Of a stretch of 64,000 nucleotides of DNA, positions 41,629-50,625 are shown piece by piece. Below the pieces are notes generated by a model that saw nothing but the letters and a program-made list of their open reading frames with translations, was not told the DNA's origin and made no database searches. The stretch comes from Lachnospiraceae bacterium (GTDB taxonomy: Bacteria > Bacillota > Clostridia > Lachnospirales > Lachnospiraceae). The stretch lies in the NCBI GenBank assembly GCA_009774245.1, contig VSNM01000012.1, forward strand, positions 39,324 to 103,323, written 5' to 3'. The translations under genes and the position numbers were made by a program. Position 1 is the stretch's first letter; each line of letters begins with the position of its first letter.

Positions 41629-43311
41629 ATGGACAGAACCAGCGAGAGGAAGCAGAGCTTTCAGGTGACTGTGAACGGAAAAACAAGGGAATATCCGGCC
41701 GGAGTGACTTTCGGTGAGATTGCCGGCGTGTATCAGAAGGATTATCCATACCAGATTGCGCTGGCAGTCAGGAACGGAAAGATCAAGGAGCTGTTCAAGA
41801 AGGTTGATCAGGATTGTACGGTGGAGTTTCTGACGCTGGCGGACGACACAGGGCACAAGACGTACAACCGCACAGCGACGATTATTCTCATGAAAGCGGT
41901 CAATGATGTGATCGGCATGGATAAGATCGAGAAGATCAAGATGGAATTTGCCATCGGAAGCGGTTATTACTGCGCCCAAAAAGGCGATTTTGAGATCACG
42001 GACGAGGTTGTGGCGCAGATTAAGGCCAAGATGCAGGAATACATAGACAAGGATTATTGCATTATCAAGAAATCCATGCCGTTAGATGATGCCAACATTA
42101 TTTTTGAGAGACAGAAAATGACGGATAAGGTGAAGCTGTTCCGATACAGGGGCAGCTCGACAGTCAATGTCTACAACCTGGATGGATATTATGATTATTA
42201 TTATGGCTTCATGCTTCCGAGCACCGGTTATGTGAAATATTTTGATCTGCAGAAATACGAGGATGGTCTGGTGCTGATACTGCCAAACAAAAAGAATCCG
42301 ACCGTATTGGAGGAGTTTCATCCGCTTCCAAAGCTCTTTAAGTCCATGGAAATCGCCGCGGACTGGGGAGAAAAGCTGGGCGTGGACACAGTGAGCGACT
42401 TAAATGATCAGATACGCGGGGGCGGTTTTAATGAGCTTGTGCTTGTGCAGGAAGCGCTGCAGGAGCGCAGGATCAGCGAGATTGCCTCGGATATCGTCTC
42501 GCGCGGCGGGATCAAGTTTGTCATGATCGCGGGTCCCTCCTCGTCTGGGAAGACGACCTTCTCGCATAGACTGTCCGTGCAGCTTCGGACACACGGGCTG
42601 ACGCCGCATCCGATTGCCGCGGATGACTATTTTGTCGACAGGGAGAACACGCCGAGACAGCCCAACGGAGATTATGATTTTGAGTGTCTTGAGGCGATTG
42701 ACACACAGCAGTTTAACGATGACATGTGCGCGCTGCTGGCCGGCGAACGGGTGGAGCTGCCGACCTTTAACTTTGTGACGGGCAAGCGCGAGTACAAGGG
42801 AAATTTCAAGCAGCTCGGCCCCGATGACATCCTTGTCATTGAGGGAATCCACGGGTTGAATGACAAGATGTCCTATGCGCTTCCGGCCGAGAGCAAATAC
42901 AAGATCTATATCAGTGCGCTCACCACACTGAACGTCGATGAACACAATCGTATCCCGACCACAGACGGCAGACTGCTCCGGCGCCTGGTGCGGGATGCAA
43001 GGACGAGAGGCGCCACGGCGAAGCGCACGATTCAGATGTGGCCCTCGGTACGAAACGGGGAGACAGAGAACATTTTTCCGTTTCAGGAGAGTGCGGACGC
43101 TATGTTCAACTCGGCGCTGATCTATGAGCTCGCAGTGCTCAAGCCGTATGCGGAACCGCTGCTCTACAGCATTGAGAAGGGAGAGCCGGAGTACTTTGAA
43201 GCGGTGCGTCTCTTAAAATTTTTGAGCTACTTTTTGGGAGTGGGCACGGAGGAGCTTCCAAAAAATTCTATTGTGCGGGAGTTTGTGGGGGGAAGCTGCT
43301 TTCGAGTTTAA
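41629..43311 (+). CDS. Uridine kinase-family nucleoside kinase with TGS-like N-terminus
   Basis: A 560-residue protein. Residues 8-70 look like a TGS/ubiquitin-like domain (VTVNGKTREYPAGVTFGEIA), residues 70-270 like the second domain of threonyl-tRNA synthetase, and from about 298 the kinase: AGPSSSGKTTFSHRL P-loop, ADDYFVDRENTPR, YDFECLEAID and LVIEGIHGLND. This architecture is common in Clostridia and Bacteroidetes as a phosphoribulokinase/uridine kinase family member; its substrate is not proven. AAGGGAG at 41615-41621 sets ATG 41629. A degenerate TTGTGTAGAGA repeat lies at 41559-41611. Confidence 0.88.
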   Translation: MDRTSERKQSFQVTVNGKTREYPAGVTFGEIAGVYQKDYPYQIALAVRNGKIKELFKKVDQDCTVEFLTLADDTGHKTYNRTATIILMKAVNDVIGMDKIEKIKMEFAIGSGYYCAQKGDFEITDEVVAQIKAKMQEYIDKDYCIIKKSMPLDDANIIFERQKMTDKVKLFRYRGSSTVNVYNLDGYYDYYYGFMLPSTGYVKYFDLQKYEDGLVLILPNKKNPTVLEEFHPLPKLFKSMEIAADWGEKLGVDTVSDLNDQIRGGGFNELVLVQEALQERRISEIASDIVSRGGIKFVMIAGPSSSGKTTFSHRLSVQLRTHGLTPHPIAADDYFVDRENTPRQPNGDYDFECLEAIDTQQFNDDMCALLAGERVELPTFNFVTGKREYKGNFKQLGPDDILVIEGIHGLNDKMSYALPAESKYKIYISALTTLNVDEHNRIPTTDGRLLRRLVRDARTRGATAKRTIQMWPSVRNGETENIFPFQESADAMFNSALIYELAVLKPYAEPLLYSIEKGEPEYFEAVRLLKFLSYFLGVGTEELPKNSIVREFVGGSCFRV

Positions 43312-43327
43312 AAGCAACAAGAAGTAC

Positions 43328-43356
43328 TTGAAAAAGCAAATGTTATGTGTTACGAT
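43328..43356 (+). promoter_or_regulatory. rnpB promoter
   Basis: TTGAAA at 43328-43333, 17-base spacer, TACGAT at 43351-43356; the RNA would begin six bases downstream at the P1 helix. Confidence 0.75.
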
Positions 43357-43361
43357 AGGTT

Positions 43362-43744
43362 GCGGTAACTGCAGTAAATGATCGCGGCTCATCGGGGACT
43401 CCGGTGAGGTGAGGAAAGTCCGGGCTTCACAGGGCAGGATGCCGGATAACGTCCGGTGGAGGTGACTCCAAGGCCAGTGCAACAGAAATATACCGCCTCT
43501 GTGTGAGAACATAGAGGTAAGGGTGGAAGGGTGGTGCAAGAGACCACCGCCTCCACGGTAACGGGGAGGGCACATGTAAACCCCATCCGAAGCAAGACCA
43601 AACAGGGAACCACAGGCTTGCCCGGTCTGTTCCCAGGTAGGTCGCTTGAGGCTGACGGCAACGTCAATCCTAGATAGATGATCATTCGTGCCGCTGTGAG
43701 AATGGCGGCGCTGACATAACCCGGCTTATCGCTGCGGTTGCCGA
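43362..43744 (+). ncRNA. rnpB: RNase P RNA, type A
   Basis: Catalytic RNA that trims tRNA 5' leaders. Conserved blocks: GAGGAAAGTCCGGGCTTC at 43408-43425, ACAGGGCAGG, AGAGGTAAGGGTG in the middle, GATAGATGATC near 43673 and ACATAACCCGGCTTATC at 43713-43729. The P1 helix closes the molecule: CGGTAACTGCAG (43363-43374) pairs with CTGCGGTTGCCG (43732-43743), using G-U pairs. Length about 383 nt. Confidence 0.95.
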
Positions 43745-43750
43745 TAGGAG

Positions 43751-43778
43751 TACTCTGGCTAAGTATGCCAGAGTATTG
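43751..43778 (+). terminator. Hairpin after rnpB
   Basis: TACTCTGGC (43751-43759) pairs with GCCAGAGTA (43767-43775), 7-base loop, short TTGTG tail. A terminator in position, although the T tract is poor. Confidence 0.6.
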
Positions 43779-43825
43779 TGCTATGACAGCAGGGAGCAAT
43801 ATAGTGTTTGATTAGGGGTACTGAT

Positions 43826-45460
43826 ATGCGGAAAATGAAAAGAAGAATCTTGTACATAGTGATAACGGTGATCGCTGCGGCGGCAGTGACATATCTGGGC
43901 TTAGCGTTGTTTTTTACCAAACATTTTTTCTTTAATACCATCATAAACGGCGAGGATTATTCTGTCAGTGCAGTCAATACCGTGCAGAGTGGTTTTCTGG
44001 ATACCTCCAGCCAGTATGTGCTGACGATCAATGGCAGGGATGGACTGACAGACACGATCACGGCGGCGGATATCGCGCTTCGTGTGGAATTTGATCGTGA
44101 ATTTGAGGACATCATGGAAGGGCAGGAGGCTTTTCTGTGGCCGGCGTCCGTCTTTCAGGAGACCGAGTATCATGTGGATACGCTGGTGACATATTCTCAG
44201 GATGCATTGGACAGAAAGATTGATTCGCTCTGTTTTTTTGACGCGGAAAATATCAGACAGCCGCAGGATGCCTATCTGAGTGATTACACGGAAAATGGAT
44301 ATCAGATTATTCCGGAGGATGGAGGTACTGTTCCGGTGCGGGAGAAAATCCGCAGCGCGGTGGCGGAGGCGATCAGCTTCCTGGAGGAATCTGTTGATCT
44401 GGACGCGGCGGAGTGTTATACCAACGCACAGATTACCGCCGATGACCGTGCGCTGCAGAGGGAGTGTGATGAGCGCAACCGATTTACGGGAGTTACGGTC
44501 ACATATACCTTTGGGGAGGAGACGGAGGTGCTCGACGGCAGCATCATAAAAGACTGGATCACAACGGATGGCAGGACGCTCGATCTGGATGCGGAGCTGG
44601 TGCGGGAGTACGTTAATGGGCTTTCGCGGAAGTATGACACATGGGGAAAGAAGCGGGAGTTTCGGACGACAAACGGCGAGGTGATCACGCTCACGGAAGG
44701 CGCGTATGGCTGGTGGATGAACCGCGCGGATGAGACGCAGGAGCTGATCGAGCAGATTAAGAGCGGGAAGAGCGGAGAGAGAACGCCGGTATATCGTGCG
44801 GAGGCGGCGCAGTACGGCGATGACGATATCGGGGACACCTATGTGGAGATTGATCTGACAAGCCAGCATTTGTGGGTTTATCAGGACGGCGAGCTGGTGG
44901 AGGAGACAGATTTCGTGTCGGGCAATGTGAGCAGGGGATACGGCACCCCGGTTGGCGTGTATGGCATCACCTACAAGGAGCGCGACGCGACGCTCAGGGG
45001 GGCGACTTATACTTCCCATGTCGATTACTGGATGCCCTTCAATGGAAATGTGGGGATGCACGACGCTTCGTGGAGAAGTTCGTTTGGAGAGGAGATTTAT
45101 CTCAGGAACGGTTCGCACGGCTGTGTGAATCTGCCTCCGAAAAAGGCGGCGGTGATCTATGATTACGTGGAGAAGGGTGAGCCGGTGATTGTCTACGGCG
45201 GTCTGACATCGGTTCCGAGACAGGAGACACAGGAGACGCCGGAGGTCACGGAGGAAACGCCCGATCCCGAGGAGGCTGCGAGTACCGGGCTGACGCCAGA
45301 GCAGCAGATTCAGCTATGGATTGAGGCGGGACTGCTCAACCCCGACGGCACACCGGTGCAGCCGGTGCAGGAGCCCCAGGCGCAGGCTCCTGCAGAGACT
45401 CCGAATGAAATATCGAATGAAATTTCGAATGAGATTCCGCCAGCGATTGGGCAGGAGTAA
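43826..45460 (+). CDS. L,D-transpeptidase with peptidoglycan-binding-like domain
   Basis: A 544-residue membrane-anchored protein. Residues 7-28 are a membrane helix, about 50-300 two repeats of a peptidoglycan-binding-like domain (as in Ldt of Enterococcus), and 335-460 the YkuD domain with HVDYWMPF and the catalytic SHGCVNLP (Cys near 432). It would form 3-3 crosslinks in peptidoglycan outside the membrane. The C-terminal 90 residues are a Pro/Glu/Thr/Gln-rich tail ending in repeated NEIS units. AGGGGT six bases before ATG 43826. Confidence 0.93.
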   Translation: MRKMKRRILYIVITVIAAAAVTYLGLALFFTKHFFFNTIINGEDYSVSAVNTVQSGFLDTSSQYVLTINGRDGLTDTITAADIALRVEFDREFEDIMEGQEAFLWPASVFQETEYHVDTLVTYSQDALDRKIDSLCFFDAENIRQPQDAYLSDYTENGYQIIPEDGGTVPVREKIRSAVAEAISFLEESVDLDAAECYTNAQITADDRALQRECDERNRFTGVTVTYTFGEETEVLDGSIIKDWITTDGRTLDLDAELVREYVNGLSRKYDTWGKKREFRTTNGEVITLTEGAYGWWMNRADETQELIEQIKSGKSGERTPVYRAEAAQYGDDDIGDTYVEIDLTSQHLWVYQDGELVEETDFVSGNVSRGYGTPVGVYGITYKERDATLRGATYTSHVDYWMPFNGNVGMHDASWRSSFGEEIYLRNGSHGCVNLPPKKAAVIYDYVEKGEPVIVYGGLTSVPRQETQETPEVTEETPDPEEAASTGLTPEQQIQLWIEAGLLNPDGTPVQPVQEPQAQAPAETPNEISNEISNEIPPAIGQE

Positions 45461-45492
45461 ATTTTTAAGATTTGATTGGATTTTGGGAATAT

Positions 45493-45527
45493 AAATTGTC
45501 AGATTGTAACAAATCTGACAATTTTTT
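45493..45527 (+). terminator. Terminator after the L,D-transpeptidase gene
   Basis: AAATTGTCAGATT (45493-45505) pairs with AATCTGACAATTT (45512-45524), 6-base loop, run of T. Confidence 0.92.
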
Positions 45528-45537
45528 GAAATTTTTC

Positions 45538-45565
45538 TTGAATTATCGGGATATTGGACTATAAT
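45538..45565 (+). promoter_or_regulatory. Promoter of the secreted Ala/Thr-rich protein gene
   Basis: TTGAAT at 45538-45543, 16-base spacer, TATAAT at 45560-45565. Confidence 0.7.
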
Positions 45566-45627
45566 AAGAGCTGTCATAAAAACAAAAGCTGAGAAGTAGT
45601 AACAGCTTATATAGGAGGAGTTTAACA

Positions 45628-46428
45628 ATGAAATTCAAAAAAGTTTTGGCAACAACAATGGCAGCGGCAATGGTGATGGCGTCAACAATGACAGTGTGCG
45701 CAGCAGACCAGTATCCGAATCTCAAGAGAGCAAAGGAGAACGTTCTGGTGGCAGGCGATGCCGTTATGACAAATGTGGCGGGTGACTATTCTACAGAGAA
45801 TGTACGTGGTGTGGCTGTTTTAACAGCATTTGAGGACGTAAAGGCAGAGCTTGGTCTCACTGCGGACCAGAGACCTGTTGTGGTCGTATATGATGCAGTT
45901 CAGAAGGCAACTCCGGACGCAATCGCAAGTCTTGAGGGAGCAGAGAAGGATACAGGCGCTACAGAGGTCGCTTCGCTTTACTTTGAGCTGGGCGCTAAGG
46001 AGAATGGCAAGTGGCTTTCCAATGTTGCAGATGCTACAGTGAAGGTTACCGCAGGTCTTCCTAAGAATGCGGACAGAACGAAGACATACTCTGTTATCCG
46101 TATCCAGGACAATGGTGTTGTGACAGTTTTGGATGATCTGGACAACAATGACAAGACCGTTACATTTGAGGCGACATCGGGCGTTGGTATCTATGGTATC
46201 GTGACAGATGTGACAAACGCAGCAGCATTTGCAGCTACAGCAGTAGCGCCGACAGAGACAGCGACAGATGTGGCAGCAGAGACAGCGGCGGTTGAGGAGA
46301 CAACAGCAGATGCGGCAACAGAGACAGCAGCAGATGCGGCAACAGAGGCAGCAGCGGTTGCAGAGACAGCAGCAGTAGCGGCAACAGAGGCAGTAGCGAC
46401 AACAGAGACAGAAGCAGATGCACAGTAA
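45628..46428 (+). CDS. Secreted protein with Ala/Thr/Glu-rich repeat tail
   Basis: A 266-residue protein with signal peptide (KKVLATTMAAAMVMASTM, cleavage likely after VCA). Residues 30-195 form a globular, mainly beta domain (VKVTAGLPKNADRTKTYSVI, GVVTVLDDLDNNDKTVTFEA) of no recognised family. Residues 205-266 are almost only Ala, Thr, Glu, Val and Asp in repeats such as AATETAADAATEAA, a likely extended wall-spanning stalk. There is no LPXTG or membrane anchor at the end. AGGAGG precedes ATG; flanking terminators make it a single-gene unit. Confidence 0.8.
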   Translation: MKFKKVLATTMAAAMVMASTMTVCAADQYPNLKRAKENVLVAGDAVMTNVAGDYSTENVRGVAVLTAFEDVKAELGLTADQRPVVVVYDAVQKATPDAIASLEGAEKDTGATEVASLYFELGAKENGKWLSNVADATVKVTAGLPKNADRTKTYSVIRIQDNGVVTVLDDLDNNDKTVTFEATSGVGIYGIVTDVTNAAAFAATAVAPTETATDVAAETAAVEETTADAATETAADAATEAAAVAETAAVAATEAVATTETEADAQ

Positions 46429-46474
46429 TCGAATGTCTGTTCAAAACAGTATAGGACAGGATGAATGATATCGT

Positions 46475-46520
46475 ACAGTTCCAGCATGGTTTAATTTGTG
46501 ACTATGCTGGAACTGTTTGT
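46475..46520 (+). terminator. Hairpin terminator after the Ala/Thr-rich protein gene
   Basis: ACAGTTCCAGCAT (46475-46487) pairs with ATGCTGGAACTGT (46504-46516), followed by TTGTT. Confidence 0.8.
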
Positions 46521-46553
46521 TATGCGCAGCCCCGTGCAGAGGAAATTAGTAAA

Positions 46554-47405
46554 ATGAAAAAATTTTGGTGTATATTTTGGGGTATACTGGTAATGACAGG
46601 TATAGTCGCAGTGTCGGCCGTGATGGTACACAGGAGCGGTGGAGGGAGCTGCGTATTTGCAGTCAGATCATGCATATCGGAACAGACTGCGGTCAATATG
46701 GCGCGGGCAGCCAGATTGGAGGAGACAGGGGAAGAGGTGTCTGATACGGATAATATGGGAATGCAGATTGTTTACCAGCTGGCGAAGCGCAGTATTGTGA
46801 AGGTCGTCGCAAAGGATGCTGCGGGAAGTGGAATTATATGGAAGATTGATGATGGGATTGTGATTGTCTCCAACAGGCATCTGCTTATGAATGATGTGGT
46901 GGCGGAGATTGGTTTTGGAAATGGGGATAGCGTCACTGCGGATGTGATCGGATATTCCCAGCAGTATGATATCGGATTTGCCGCGATACCGCAGGAACTT
47001 GTCACAGACAACATCCTGCGCGATATTTATGAGGTAGTACCGATTTTTTATGAGACGGAATCGGAGGAGTCGAAGGCGGCGTTTGTTTCCGGGTATGCCG
47101 CGAGGCGCGTCCTGCAGGCTGGGGCAGCGACAGACCGGAAGACGGCATGCTTTTCAGTGGGAAGTGTGATAGGATTAAAATATATGCCTTTGTTTAACAC
47201 AAGTGTGTTGGAGACGGCGTGCTTCTCGCGGGCGGGAATGTCCGGAGGAGGCGTGTTTGATGCGGGCGGACATTTCCTCGGCCTGATTTCCGGCGGGGAG
47301 GTGCCGGAGGACGCCCAGGTGAGGGAAGCAGAGATCACGTACAGTATCCCGCCGGCGCTGATCGCAGCGGAGTATGAGACTGTCAGTAGCAGAATAGAAC
47401 AGTGA
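46554..47405 (+). CDS. Membrane-anchored trypsin-like serine protease
   Basis: A 283-residue protein with an N-terminal membrane segment (FWCIFWGILVMTGIVAVSAV). The chymotrypsin-fold triad can be placed: His in VIVSNRHLL, Asp in SQQYDIGFAAI and Ser in SRAGMSGGGVFD. It resembles a short DegP/HtrA-type protease without a PDZ domain. Probably extracytoplasmic. AGAGGA is ten bases before ATG 46554. Confidence 0.85.
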   Translation: MKKFWCIFWGILVMTGIVAVSAVMVHRSGGGSCVFAVRSCISEQTAVNMARAARLEETGEEVSDTDNMGMQIVYQLAKRSIVKVVAKDAAGSGIIWKIDDGIVIVSNRHLLMNDVVAEIGFGNGDSVTADVIGYSQQYDIGFAAIPQELVTDNILRDIYEVVPIFYETESEESKAAFVSGYAARRVLQAGAATDRKTACFSVGSVIGLKYMPLFNTSVLETACFSRAGMSGGGVFDAGGHFLGLISGGEVPEDAQVREAEITYSIPPALIAAEYETVSSRIEQ

Positions 47406-47427
47406 TTGGAATAAATAGGAGAGAGAT

Positions 47428-47919
47428 ATGGTTAAGCCGGAAGGTAATAGGAGAATTTCAAAAACAGATGCGTATCTGAACTGTGCGGAGAATTTTGCGT
47501 ATCGGAGCACCTGCATCAAGAGAAAATACGGCGCTGTGATTGTCAAGGACGATGCGGTCATCTCCACGGGCTACAACGGTTCGCCCAGAGGGTTTGAGAA
47601 CTGCTGTGATATCGGCGAGTGTCCGCGAATCAGGTTGGACATGCATCAGGGGGAGGGGTATGCCATCTGCAGGGCAGTCCATGCGGAGGCAAATGCCCTG
47701 TTAAACTGTTCAAGGGAGCAGACGCTGGGCGCTGATCTGTATCTGGCGGGAATCAATCCGGATGATCTGTCAGTGCACAAGGCGAAGCCGTGCCCGCTGT
47801 GCGCCCGAATGATCATACAGGCGGGGATTCGAAGCGTGTATCTCAGAAAAGGTGAGGGAGCTGACAATTATGAGGAGATCCCGGCTGTGGAGCTTCAATG
47901 GTATCTGACATCGGATTAA
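47428..47919 (+). CDS. dCMP deaminase (ComEB-like)
   Basis: A 163-residue cytidine/deoxycytidylate deaminase family protein. Zinc ligands and catalytic Glu in AVHAEANALL and KPCPLCARMII; GAVIVKDDAVISTGYNGSP and the loop with CCDIGECPR are typical for dCMP deaminase, which supplies dUMP for thymidylate synthesis. GGAGAGAG precedes ATG 47428, 22 bases after the protease stop. Confidence 0.92.
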   Translation: MVKPEGNRRISKTDAYLNCAENFAYRSTCIKRKYGAVIVKDDAVISTGYNGSPRGFENCCDIGECPRIRLDMHQGEGYAICRAVHAEANALLNCSREQTLGADLYLAGINPDDLSVHKAKPCPLCARMIIQAGIRSVYLRKGEGADNYEEIPAVELQWYLTSD

Positions 47920-48009
47920 TGATTTTATAAAAATTTAACATCTCATCTATGGCAAGCGTTATAGGTTTGTGATATGATAAAAAATTAGAGAAAAAGGAGG
48001 TTGTTGAAA

Positions 48010-49146
48010 ATGACGAAGATAGATATATTTTCTGGCTTTTTGGGAGCCGGAAAGACGACGCTGATCAAGAAACTGCTGCAGGAGGCGCTCGACGCGTCCA
48101 AGGTTGTATTGATCGAGAATGAGTTTGGAGAGATCGGTATTGACGGCGGATTCTTAAAGGAGGCCGGCGTTGAGATCAAGGAGATGAACTCGGGCTGCAT
48201 CTGCTGCTCGCTGGTAGGAGATTTTGGCAGTTCCTTAAAGGAAGTGATCGAGACATATCATCCGGAGAGAATCCTGATCGAGCCCTCCGGCGTGGGCAAG
48301 CTCTCCGACGTCATGAAGGCGGTGCAGAACGTGGATACCGACGCAGAGGTGGAGCTAAACAGCGCGGTGGTCGTTGTCGACGCGAATAAATGTAAGATGT
48401 ATGCAAAGAATTTCGGTGAGTTTTTCCTGAATCAGATCGAACATGCGGGCACGATCATCCTGAGCAGAACGGCGGATATCAGCGAGAGCAAACTGAACAC
48501 GGCGCTTGCGATCATCCGGGAGCACAATGACAAGGCGACAGTCATCACGACGCCCTGGGATGCGCTTGACGGGAAGAAGATTCTTGAGACGATAGAGAAC
48601 GCGAAGGACCTGGAGGCAGAGCTCATGGCGGAGGTCGCTAAGCTTCATGACGAGCATGAGCACGATCATCACCATCATGACGGTCATGACCATGATCATC
48701 ACCATGATGACCATGACCACGATGAGCACGACCATGACCATAACCACGATGAGCACGATCATCACCATCATGACGGTCATGATTACGATGAGCATCATGA
48801 ACATCACCATGAGCATGGTGAGGAATGCACTTGCGGCTGTCATGATCACGACCATCATCACCATCACGCGGATGACATCTTTGCGAGCTGGGGATTTGAG
48901 ACACCTGCTGCTTACACGAAGGCAGAGCTGGAGCATATCCTGGAGGAGCTTGAGGACGAGAAGAAATACGGTTCGATTCTCCGTGCGAAGGGGATGGTTC
49001 CGGCTGGGGATGGCACCTGGCTGAACTTTGACTATGTTCCAGGTGAGAGCAATGTGCGTGCCGGCGCTGCGGAGGTGACAGGGAAAATCTGTGTGATCGG
49101 TGCACAGCTCAACGAGGATAATTTGAAGACATTGTTTGGCAAATAA
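48010..49146 (+). CDS. CobW/COG0523 GTPase metallochaperone with His-rich region
   Basis: A 378-residue protein. P-loop GFLGAGKTTLIKK at residues 9-21, the metal-binding SGCICCSL (CxCC) at about 64-71, and IEPSGVGKLSDV. Residues about 214-290 are a His/Asp repeat with dozens of HDHHHHDGHD-like units and a CTCGCHD motif, then the C-terminal CobW domain (ILRAKGMVPAGDGTWLNFDY). COG0523 members deliver Zn, Co or other metals using GTP; the His region should bind zinc. AAGGAGG nine bases upstream fixes ATG 48010. The next gene is a second GTPase of the family. Confidence 0.93.
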   Translation: MTKIDIFSGFLGAGKTTLIKKLLQEALDASKVVLIENEFGEIGIDGGFLKEAGVEIKEMNSGCICCSLVGDFGSSLKEVIETYHPERILIEPSGVGKLSDVMKAVQNVDTDAEVELNSAVVVVDANKCKMYAKNFGEFFLNQIEHAGTIILSRTADISESKLNTALAIIREHNDKATVITTPWDALDGKKILETIENAKDLEAELMAEVAKLHDEHEHDHHHHDGHDHDHHHDDHDHDEHDHDHNHDEHDHHHHDGHDYDEHHEHHHEHGEECTCGCHDHDHHHHHADDIFASWGFETPAAYTKAELEHILEELEDEKKYGSILRAKGMVPAGDGTWLNFDYVPGESNVRAGAAEVTGKICVIGAQLNEDNLKTLFGK

Positions 49147-49200
49147 GCGTTTGGTGGCAAAGCTCCGAACTGCTGTATGGTTACGAGGATTGGAGAGAAT

Positions 49201-50133
49201 ATGAAACCCGTATATATTATCAATGGATTTTTGGAGAGCGGCAAGACAGAGTTTATATCCTACACGCTTTCGCAGCCCTACTTTCAGACAAAGGGCACGA
49301 CACTGCTGATACTCTGTGAGGAGGGCGAGGTTGAGTACGATGAGGATATCCTCAAAAACAGCCGCACGATCGTGGAGGTAGTGGAGGAGGAAGCGCAGAT
49401 GTCTGCGGCAAACCTGGTGGAGCTCGAGAAGAAGTACAAGCCGGAGCGCATTATCATTGAGTACAACGGCATGTGGAATTTCAAGAATCTCAAGCTGCCG
49501 TGGCATTGGCGGTTAGAGCAGCAGATCACGACGATCGACGCATCCACGTTTCAGAATTACTACACCAACATGCGCTCCCTGCTGGCGGAGATGATCAGAA
49601 AGTCAGAGCTGATCATCTTTAACCGCTGCGACGGATTGACGGACCAGCTGGGCAGCTTCAAGAGAAACGTAAAGGCTGTGAATCCGCAGGCAGAGATTAT
49701 TTTCGAGGACAAAGACGGCGAGGTAAACCAGATCTTTGAGGAGGATCTGCCGTATGATTTAAAGAGCGAGCGGTTGGAGCTTGATGATTACGGATACGGC
49801 ATTTTTTATCTGGATGCCATGGACAATCTTGACCGGTATCTTGGCAAAACGATCCGGTTTAAGGCGATGGTGTTGAAGCCCGAGGGCAGCAATGATGCGT
49901 ATTTCGTTCCGGGGAGGATGGCGATGACCTGCTGCGCGGACGATATGGCTTTCTTGGGATATGCGTGTAAGTATGACAGATGCAGCGAGCTGACCAACAA
50001 GGACTGGGTGGAGGTGACAGCTACCGTTCACAAGGAGTTCTGGAAAGATTATAACGGCGAGGGCCCAGTGCTCCATGCGGTCAGCGTGGCACCGACCAAA
50101 AAGCCGAAGGATGAGATATTGAATTTTGCTTAA
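49201..50133 (+). CDS. Second CobW-like GTPase fused to a DUF1980-type C-terminal domain
   Basis: A 310-residue protein. YIINGFLESGKTEFISY is the P-loop, IIEYNGMWNF replaces the usual IEPSG switch, NRCDG is the base-recognition motif. The CxCC motif is absent. Residues 200-310 resemble the C-terminal part of the DUF1980/TIGR03943 proteins (FKAMVLKP, FVPGRMAMTCCADD, WVEVTATV) that pair with permeases in metal homeostasis. The pairing of both types supports a metal-trafficking role. 54 bases after the first cobW gene. It ends in a bidirectional terminator. Confidence 0.85.
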   Translation: MKPVYIINGFLESGKTEFISYTLSQPYFQTKGTTLLILCEEGEVEYDEDILKNSRTIVEVVEEEAQMSAANLVELEKKYKPERIIIEYNGMWNFKNLKLPWHWRLEQQITTIDASTFQNYYTNMRSLLAEMIRKSELIIFNRCDGLTDQLGSFKRNVKAVNPQAEIIFEDKDGEVNQIFEEDLPYDLKSERLELDDYGYGIFYLDAMDNLDRYLGKTIRFKAMVLKPEGSNDAYFVPGRMAMTCCADDMAFLGYACKYDRCSELTNKDWVEVTATVHKEFWKDYNGEGPVLHAVSVAPTKKPKDEILNFA

Positions 50134-50166
50134 AAAGACAGCAGGCGTCAGCCTGCTGTCTTTTTA
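50132..50166. terminator. Bidirectional terminator between cobW-like gene and pyrI
   Basis: AAAAAGACAGCAGGC (50132-50146), GTCA loop, GCCTGCTGTCTTTTT (50151-50165): perfect inverted repeat with A and T runs at both ends, serving both convergent genes. Confidence 0.93.
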
Positions 50167-50607
50167 TATTTTAAAGTTATCCTTGCTGCCATATTTTTCT
50201 TCACAGTATTTGCAGCGGTAGATCTCTTTTTTCTCATCGGTGAGGACAAAGATGTGTGGCAGCTCCTGTTCGATGGATGTGATACAGCGGGGATTTTTGC
50301 ATTTCAGCACATTTTTGATCTCCTTGGGGAGCGACAGCGGCAGTTTCTGCACGATCTCGCAGTTCTTGACAACATTGACGGTGATGTTGTGATCGATGAA
50401 GCCTAAGATGTCAAGGTTGAGCGTGTTGATGTCGCACTCAACTTTTAGGATGTCCTTCTTGCCCATCTTCTGGCTTCTGGCATTCTTGATGATGGCCACA
50501 GTGCAGTCAAGCTTGTCAAGTCCCAGATGCTTATAGATGCTCATACTCTTTCCGGCTTTTATATGGTCGAGGACAAAGCCTTCCTCGATTTTTCCTACAT
50601 TTAACAT
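50164..50607 (-). CDS. pyrI: Aspartate carbamoyltransferase regulatory subunit
   Basis: A 147-residue PyrI. The N-terminal allosteric domain binds CTP/ATP (VGKIEEGFVLDHIKAGKS), the C-terminal zinc domain has the four cysteines CKNPRC and CKYCEEKY. It forms a holoenzyme with PyrB and gives feedback control. 18 bases downstream of pyrB, with AGGAGG before the start. Its stop lies within the bidirectional terminator. Confidence 0.96.
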   Translation of the reverse strand: MLNVGKIEEGFVLDHIKAGKSMSIYKHLGLDKLDCTVAIIKNARSQKMGKKDILKVECDINTLNLDILGFIDHNITVNVVKNCEIVQKLPLSLPKEIKNVLKCKNPRCITSIEQELPHIFVLTDEKKEIYRCKYCEEKYGSKDNFKI

Positions 50608-50625
50608 ATCTTGATAACCTCCTAT

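Noticed and set aside
43901..45118. 405-codon minus-strand frame opposite the L,D-transpeptidase gene
   Set aside because: It is a shadow of the high-GC coding strand; no motif, no ribosome binding site, and the opposite strand has a clear YkuD domain.
48355..49506. 383-codon minus-strand frame across both CobW genes
   Set aside because: Product is rich in Met/Val/Ile repeats that mirror the His codons of the CobW protein; shadow frame.
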